Assembly: GCA_027596195.1 (NCBI GenBank)
Contig: JADGJG010000039.1
Span: forward strand, 1 to 64,000
Direction of reading: 5' to 3'
From: Podochytrium sp. JEL0797
Lineage: Eukaryota; Chytridiomycota; Chytridiomycetes; Chytridiales; Chytriomycetaceae
Length of the DNA: 64,000 nucleotides
Shown here: positions 60,342 through 64,000 of the stretch, piece after piece
Position numbering within the stretch: position 1 is the first letter of the stretch
How the letters are laid out: the number at the start of each line of letters is the position of its first letter
Notes under the pieces: model-generated
Seen by the model: the letters and a program-made list of their open reading frames with translations, nothing else
What the model was told of the DNA's origin: nothing
Databases searched by the model: none
Program-made: the position numbers and the translations under genes

Positions 60342-61475
60342 TCATGAGGGATGGTCGGAGGATGGCAGGACGTCAATGGTGAAATTGGTTTTTTCTCCCC
60401 CATCCCGGCCGGGTCTCCCCGAGGAAAAGCGGTGAGGAAAAAAAATCGAGGGGTTTTTTAAAATCGGGGAAAAACGGGTGAAGACAGGTTTTTTCGATTC
60501 GGCTGTAAACCGATTTCCGTCCAAAAATAACAGTTCTAACGCGGTCAGATTCATCACCAAATCAATAGGAAGTTCCTCGGCGAAGCTGTTGTTCCTCAAA
60601 CTCAGTTCATACAATTTTCCCAACAAGCCGAGCTCCTGAGGAAAGGGTCCTTCTATTCGATTCCCATCCAAATTCAAAGTTTTCAATTCGGCCAGCTTCC
60701 CCATCTCGCGTGGAATCGGACCTTGGAACCCGCCCGACAATTCCAAATGTTTTAGGTGCATCAGATTTCCAATTTCAAGTGGAATTGATCCATCAGTTTG
60801 GTTGATGAAAATCAATTTTAAATAGACGAGGTTGGTTAAATTTCCAACTTCTTTGGGATTTGTTTGGGTGAGGCGCGTCATTTTTAGAAATTGCAAACCG
60901 GTGCATTTGGTGATTCCAGTCGGAAATACACCCTCGATTCCATACGTGCAGGAGATTAGGTTTTTCATAATCTCGAAAATGGGGGTCGGTGGGCAACCCG
61001 CCAAGTTTTTGAACCACTTGGAACATTGAATTTGCACAGGAAAGGCAGTTTGTTTCCATAGAGACCCGCAGCGCCGTGCTTCATAGTTATATTTTGGGTA
61101 TTCGGAATCCAAATCCAGTACTTTTATATTCGTCATGAACATTCTTGCAAACGCCGATGCGTACGTCACGGGCATTCGAAACAAAATGCTTTGTTCGAAT
61201 GCGTTGAGACCCGTCCGTGCGAGAAAGCGCTTCTCGTATGGATCCACAAACCGGGACAAATTCAAGCGTGGAAAGTCATTTTGGTCAATTACTTCTTTGC
61301 AGGCACGAGAAACTTGTCGAATAAGAGGAATTTCTTGGGTGGGATGAAGCCAACCGAAAATTTCACGAGCAACATCTCTGTTGAGGTCGGAGAACTGCAT
61401 GGCGGGTCGGGGCATTTGGAGGTTCTCGAGGGCCACTCCAATTTCGGTCAAAACATTTGGTTCCATTGGTGTCAT
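60342..61475 (-). CDS. Leucine-rich-repeat protein with an F-box-like N-terminus
   Basis: Single exon, 377 residues. The first 60 residues contain LNRDVAREIFGWLHPTQEIPLIRQVSRACKE (read as two adjoining segments), which has the L...v...If..L.......V...c pattern of an F-box. Later comes a run of plant-type LRRs: NLTNLVYLKL, EIGNLMHLKHLELSGG, EMGKLAELKTLNLDGNRIEGPFP, ELGLLGKLYELSLRNNS and LTALELLFLDGNRF, about five repeats with the G.IP consensus. F-box plus LRR suggests a substrate receptor of an SCF ubiquitin ligase, but the F-box is weak. The C-terminus has GRPGRDGGEK and is unrelated. Confidence 0.78.
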   Translation of the reverse strand: MTPMEPNVLTEIGVALENLQMPRPAMQFSDLNRDVAREIFGWLHPTQEIPLIRQVSRACKEVIDQNDFPRLNLSRFVDPYEKRFLARTGLNAFEQSILFRMPVTYASAFARMFMTNIKVLDLDSEYPKYNYEARRCGSLWKQTAFPVQIQCSKWFKNLAGCPPTPIFEIMKNLISCTYGIEGVFPTGITKCTGLQFLKMTRLTQTNPKEVGNLTNLVYLKLIFINQTDGSIPLEIGNLMHLKHLELSGGFQGPIPREMGKLAELKTLNLDGNRIEGPFPQELGLLGKLYELSLRNNSFAEELPIDLVMNLTALELLFLDGNRFTAESKKPVFTRFSPILKNPSIFFPHRFSSGRPGRDGGEKTNFTIDVLPSSDHPS

Positions 61476-62040
61476 TGGGTTATTTAACTTTCTAACAGAA
61501 AATGTGTTTAAATCAATTGCTCATTGAATTTGCGCGTATCACCTAAATTTTGTGAACCAAACGGCGTAAATATTTTTCAGAATTCCAAACGGCGTGGAAC
61601 GCAGATTAAAACTCAAAAGCTCTTGGAAATATGTTTTCTGTATAGTCCTGAATTCGCGTTGCCAATTTGCATGCGCTTGAAATCGCAGTCCGTTGAATTT
61701 GGATTCGTTGTTTCCCATTTGCTGTTCAGTATTGTTTTCGTATTTATTTTCGCAATTGTAATTCGCAATTGCTGGTCCTTTACACGATGTAGAAATTTAA
61801 GATATGGGTTTTCCAATTCATCCAAAGAAATTCTTCTTCCAGATCCAATTCCTCTAGTCAATTAATTAATAACTAATTTAATTGGCGCGAACTGAAATAT
61901 CAATTCAGGTGCATGATTTCTTCATCAAAAACGCGTTCGAGCTCTTTGATGAATCTGTCACCACGGTAGCGGTGTTGCTGCACGAACCTTACTCAGAGAC
62001 AATGAGATGATCCACGTCGTCCGAATCATCGAGTTTCGCG

Positions 62041-62375
62041 TGATGAATCGCTTCACGGGTCCTTTCGCTTCTCAAAACGTGTTCGCGCTCCAAATCGAGC
62101 TCCGACAAGTCCGTTCACTACTCGAGCCCGTTGCGGGAGACTCGGTAACGTCCATGTTTTCTTTGATTCTTTGGAAACCCAACCACGCGGATCTGCTCGT
62201 GTTCGAGTGCGTTCGCGCTCCGAATCAAGCTCCATTTGGTGGATGATACCTTCATCAAAAAACGCGTTCGAGCTCCAAATCGAGATCCTTCAAGTCCGTT
62301 CGCTAAGCGAGTACGTTGCGGGAGACCTGGTAGCGTCTCGTGCTCGAGCGCGTTCCGCGTTCGCGTTCCAAATCG
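62041..62375. repeat. Degenerate repeat unit, copy 1
   Basis: Holds, in order, AATCGCTTCAC, ACTCGAGCCCGTTGCGGGA, TTTGGAAA.CCAACCAC, GCTCGTGTTCGAGT, GGTGGATGATACCTTC, CGCGTTCGAGCTCCAAATCGAG and GTTGCGGGAGAC. The same order recurs at 62565-62885, except that the GGTGGATGATACC word comes first there. Confidence 0.75.
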
Positions 62376-62564
62376 AGCTCGCGGCGGAAGAGGCCGAACT
62401 ATAATTCACTCGCGTGCGTGGCGGGGAACACCGTTTATCATACTTGGCGTGCGTTTATATCTCAGCTGCACGCCAACGCGACAGTTGCCAATTTAGCATG
62501 CGATTGAATCGCGGTTCGCTTTGGAATCTGGTGCGTTCATTTGTCTGTATTATTATGTTCATGC

Positions 62565-62885
62565 TCCAAAATCAAATTCCATTTGGTGGATGATACCTTC
62601 CATCAAAACGAGATCTTTCTCCAAATCGAGTTAGTCTCACGTATGTAATTGAATCGCTTCACAAGTCCGTTTGCTACTCGAGCCCGTTGCGGGATCCTCG
62701 GTCGCGTCCATATTTCCATTGATTATTTGGAAAACCAACCACACGGACCTGCTCGTGTTCGAGTACGGATTATACCTTCCATCAAAACGCGTTCGAGCTC
62801 CAAATCGAGCTCTTTCAAGTCCTCGCTGCTCGAGTCCGTTGCGGGAGACCCGGTAGCGTCTCGTGCTCAAGACTCGCTGCTGATC
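62565..62885. repeat. Degenerate repeat unit, copy 2
   Basis: Begins with GGTGGATGATACCTTCC, then AATCGCTTCACA, ACTCGAGCCCGTTGCGGGA, TTTGGAAAACCAACCAC, GCTCGTGTTCGAGT, CGCGTTCGAGCTCCAAATCGAG and GTTGCGGGAGAC. Same strand sense as copy 1, so a direct repeat, with many substitutions. Confidence 0.75.
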
Positions 62886-63379
62886 CCAAGACTGCCTGCG
62901 CATTGTAATTTTCCATGTTGATCTGCCGGATTGACAGATTTTCTTTAGTATGATTTGCAAAGACCATCTGCAGCTGTATAGTAACCTTCTGCAGCAAACT
63001 AATAGAAGCGAAATCAAAAAGAATGAAAAAGAAAAAACTACAGCACACTGTATTCCCGCGTGGTCTCCCACCGCAGCCAGGCACAACCCACCTCCTCGTT
63101 TCTTCGTCTCCCACCATCTCCAATCCGGTGCTTTTTGGTATAAATTTCTGGTGGACATTTGCTCTCGCCCGCAGAAAAACAGCAAAAGAGGGTTCGACTC
63201 GTCCCCCATGCCCAAAAAATATTGAATTGTCTGTTTTGTTCAGTTAGTATGAAGCATAGAGAGAAGAAGAATTAACAGATGAAGACACTTGTATTATCTG
63301 TTGCTTCGAATGTTCAGGAGATATTTTTGAGCAGGCTCTTAACTTTTCTTGATTTCAAATCATAAAAATCTGCGAAACG

Positions 63380-64000
63380 ATGGAGCAACGTCTTCGCTCC
63401 GAGATCGCGGAAGCCCAAGCGGAATGGAAAGCCGCCGAAGCCGAACTGAGCCGCCTGGCTGTCGACGATCCGAAGTACCAGAAGGTGGAGGACAAGGTCA
63501 AGTTCTTGAGAGAGCTGTTGATGACGAGGGAGGCGAAGGAGACCGAGTTCATCAAGAAGATTCGCCCAGCCGCAGCCGCCCCAGGTTGGTGACTTCTCTT
63601 TTGATTTCTTTGAGTTTGGCTGAGCCCGCTTTCCGACCAGGCCCCAAGAAGAAGTTCAGAGTGTCCATCCCCGAAAGTGACGAAGTGCTAATCTGGACGA
63701 TCAAAGACGAGAAAGCCTGGGCAGATATGTTGGCGAGGGAACATCTGCGTATTTTTGCCAAGGCCGACCCCAGCACCATACTTGAGTTCGATGACATCGT
63801 TTCTGAGTTGGCCGATGAACTGAAAAACAAGACAGGTGCAGTTCGATTCTGTCGATTTGCCAATTTATTAAACATCCATTTCAGACTACAAATACATTGC
63901 CAAAGGGACTGTTTTCCATGACACACTGAACGACGTGAAAGCGAAAACACGGGCCTATACCGACAGCGTTGAATCCGAAGGGGCCACGTTCTTTGACCAA
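63380..64000 (+). CDS. Unidentified protein, N-terminal part (cut by the right edge)
   Basis: Model so far: exons 63380-63584, 63641-63835 and 63885-64000, frame continuing past the edge. The first exon is a coiled coil: AEAQAEWKAAEAELSRLAVD, then KVEDKVKFLRELLMTREAKE. A short Pro/Ala hinge leads to a compact globular stretch: KKKFRVSIPESDEVLIWTI, then AWADMLAREHLRIF, then a tail with LADELKNKTDYKYIAKGT and TRAYTDSVESEG. I do not recognise the family. Both introns are phase 1 with normal GT..AG ends. It sits just beyond the degenerate repeat field. An effector or repeat-associated protein is conceivable, but nothing shows it. Confidence 0.7.

Larger units (their letters stand above)
61476..63379. 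other. AT-rich intergenic region of 1.9 kb containing degenerate repeats
   Basis: No supported gene. The region contains scattered copies of related words such as CGCGTTCGAGCTC, CTCCAAATCGAG, CGAGCCCGTTGCGGGA and GCTCGTGTTCGAGT between 61910 and 62885. It may be the relic of a repeated gene or mobile sequence. Confidence 0.55.

Overview
The window is nuclear DNA from an intron-rich, gene-dense fungus. Nearly all genes are split by short introns of about 40-100 nt, in consistent phase, with GT..AG ends. Families typical of fungi are present: OCH1-like GT32 glycosyltransferases, a Pex24/dysferlin-type peroxin, an RXT2-like protein, an APSES-type DNA-binding domain and an MRX11/FLILHELTA protein. 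A ciliary RCK-family kinase with a TEY activation loop points to a lineage that makes a flagellum, most simply a chytrid-type (zoosporic) fungus. That placement is inference. All exon/intron models were built by hand from splice signals, phase and family motifs; no search was run.

Left part (1-16 kb): the tail of a membrane protein, a RAD26/CSB-type SNF2 ATPase, and two closely related cytochrome P450 genes in inverted orientation (4.5-6.1 kb and 10.3-11.9 kb). Between the P450s lie a tRNA-Gly, a UBR7-like ubiquitin ligase and a class-V aminotransferase. EF-1alpha and a tRNA-Phe follow.

Middle (16-39 kb): an RXT2-like protein and four OCH1-like glycosyltransferases, two of them divergent from a 63-bp spacer, interleaved with a CCDC137-like nucleolar protein and a microsomal glutathione transferase. 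Then come a ten-exon importin-beta (IPO5/Kap121 type) with two introns carrying the same ~195-bp sequence, a Pex24/dysferlin-domain peroxin, a large regulator combining a GDS1-like winged helix with an APSES/KilA-N domain, a fifth glycosyltransferase and an adenine phosphoribosyltransferase-like gene.

Right part (39-64 kb): mitochondrial propionyl-CoA carboxylase beta, an MRX11 homologue, an ARMC8/GID5 armadillo protein, a small protein whose whole plan repeats the C-terminal tail of the neighbouring MOK/LF4-like kinase, that kinase itself, a 16-exon gene fusing Myb, repeated C2H2-like fingers and a GON4L-like SANT protein, aspartyl aminopeptidase, a GNAT acetyltransferase, an LRR protein, a degenerate repeat field and the start of an unidentified gene.

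Most genes are unrelated housekeeping functions. The points most worth following up are the module shared by the kinase and its neighbour, the paired intronic repeat in the importin gene, the Myb/zinc-finger/GON4L fusion, and the glycosyltransferase family expansion.
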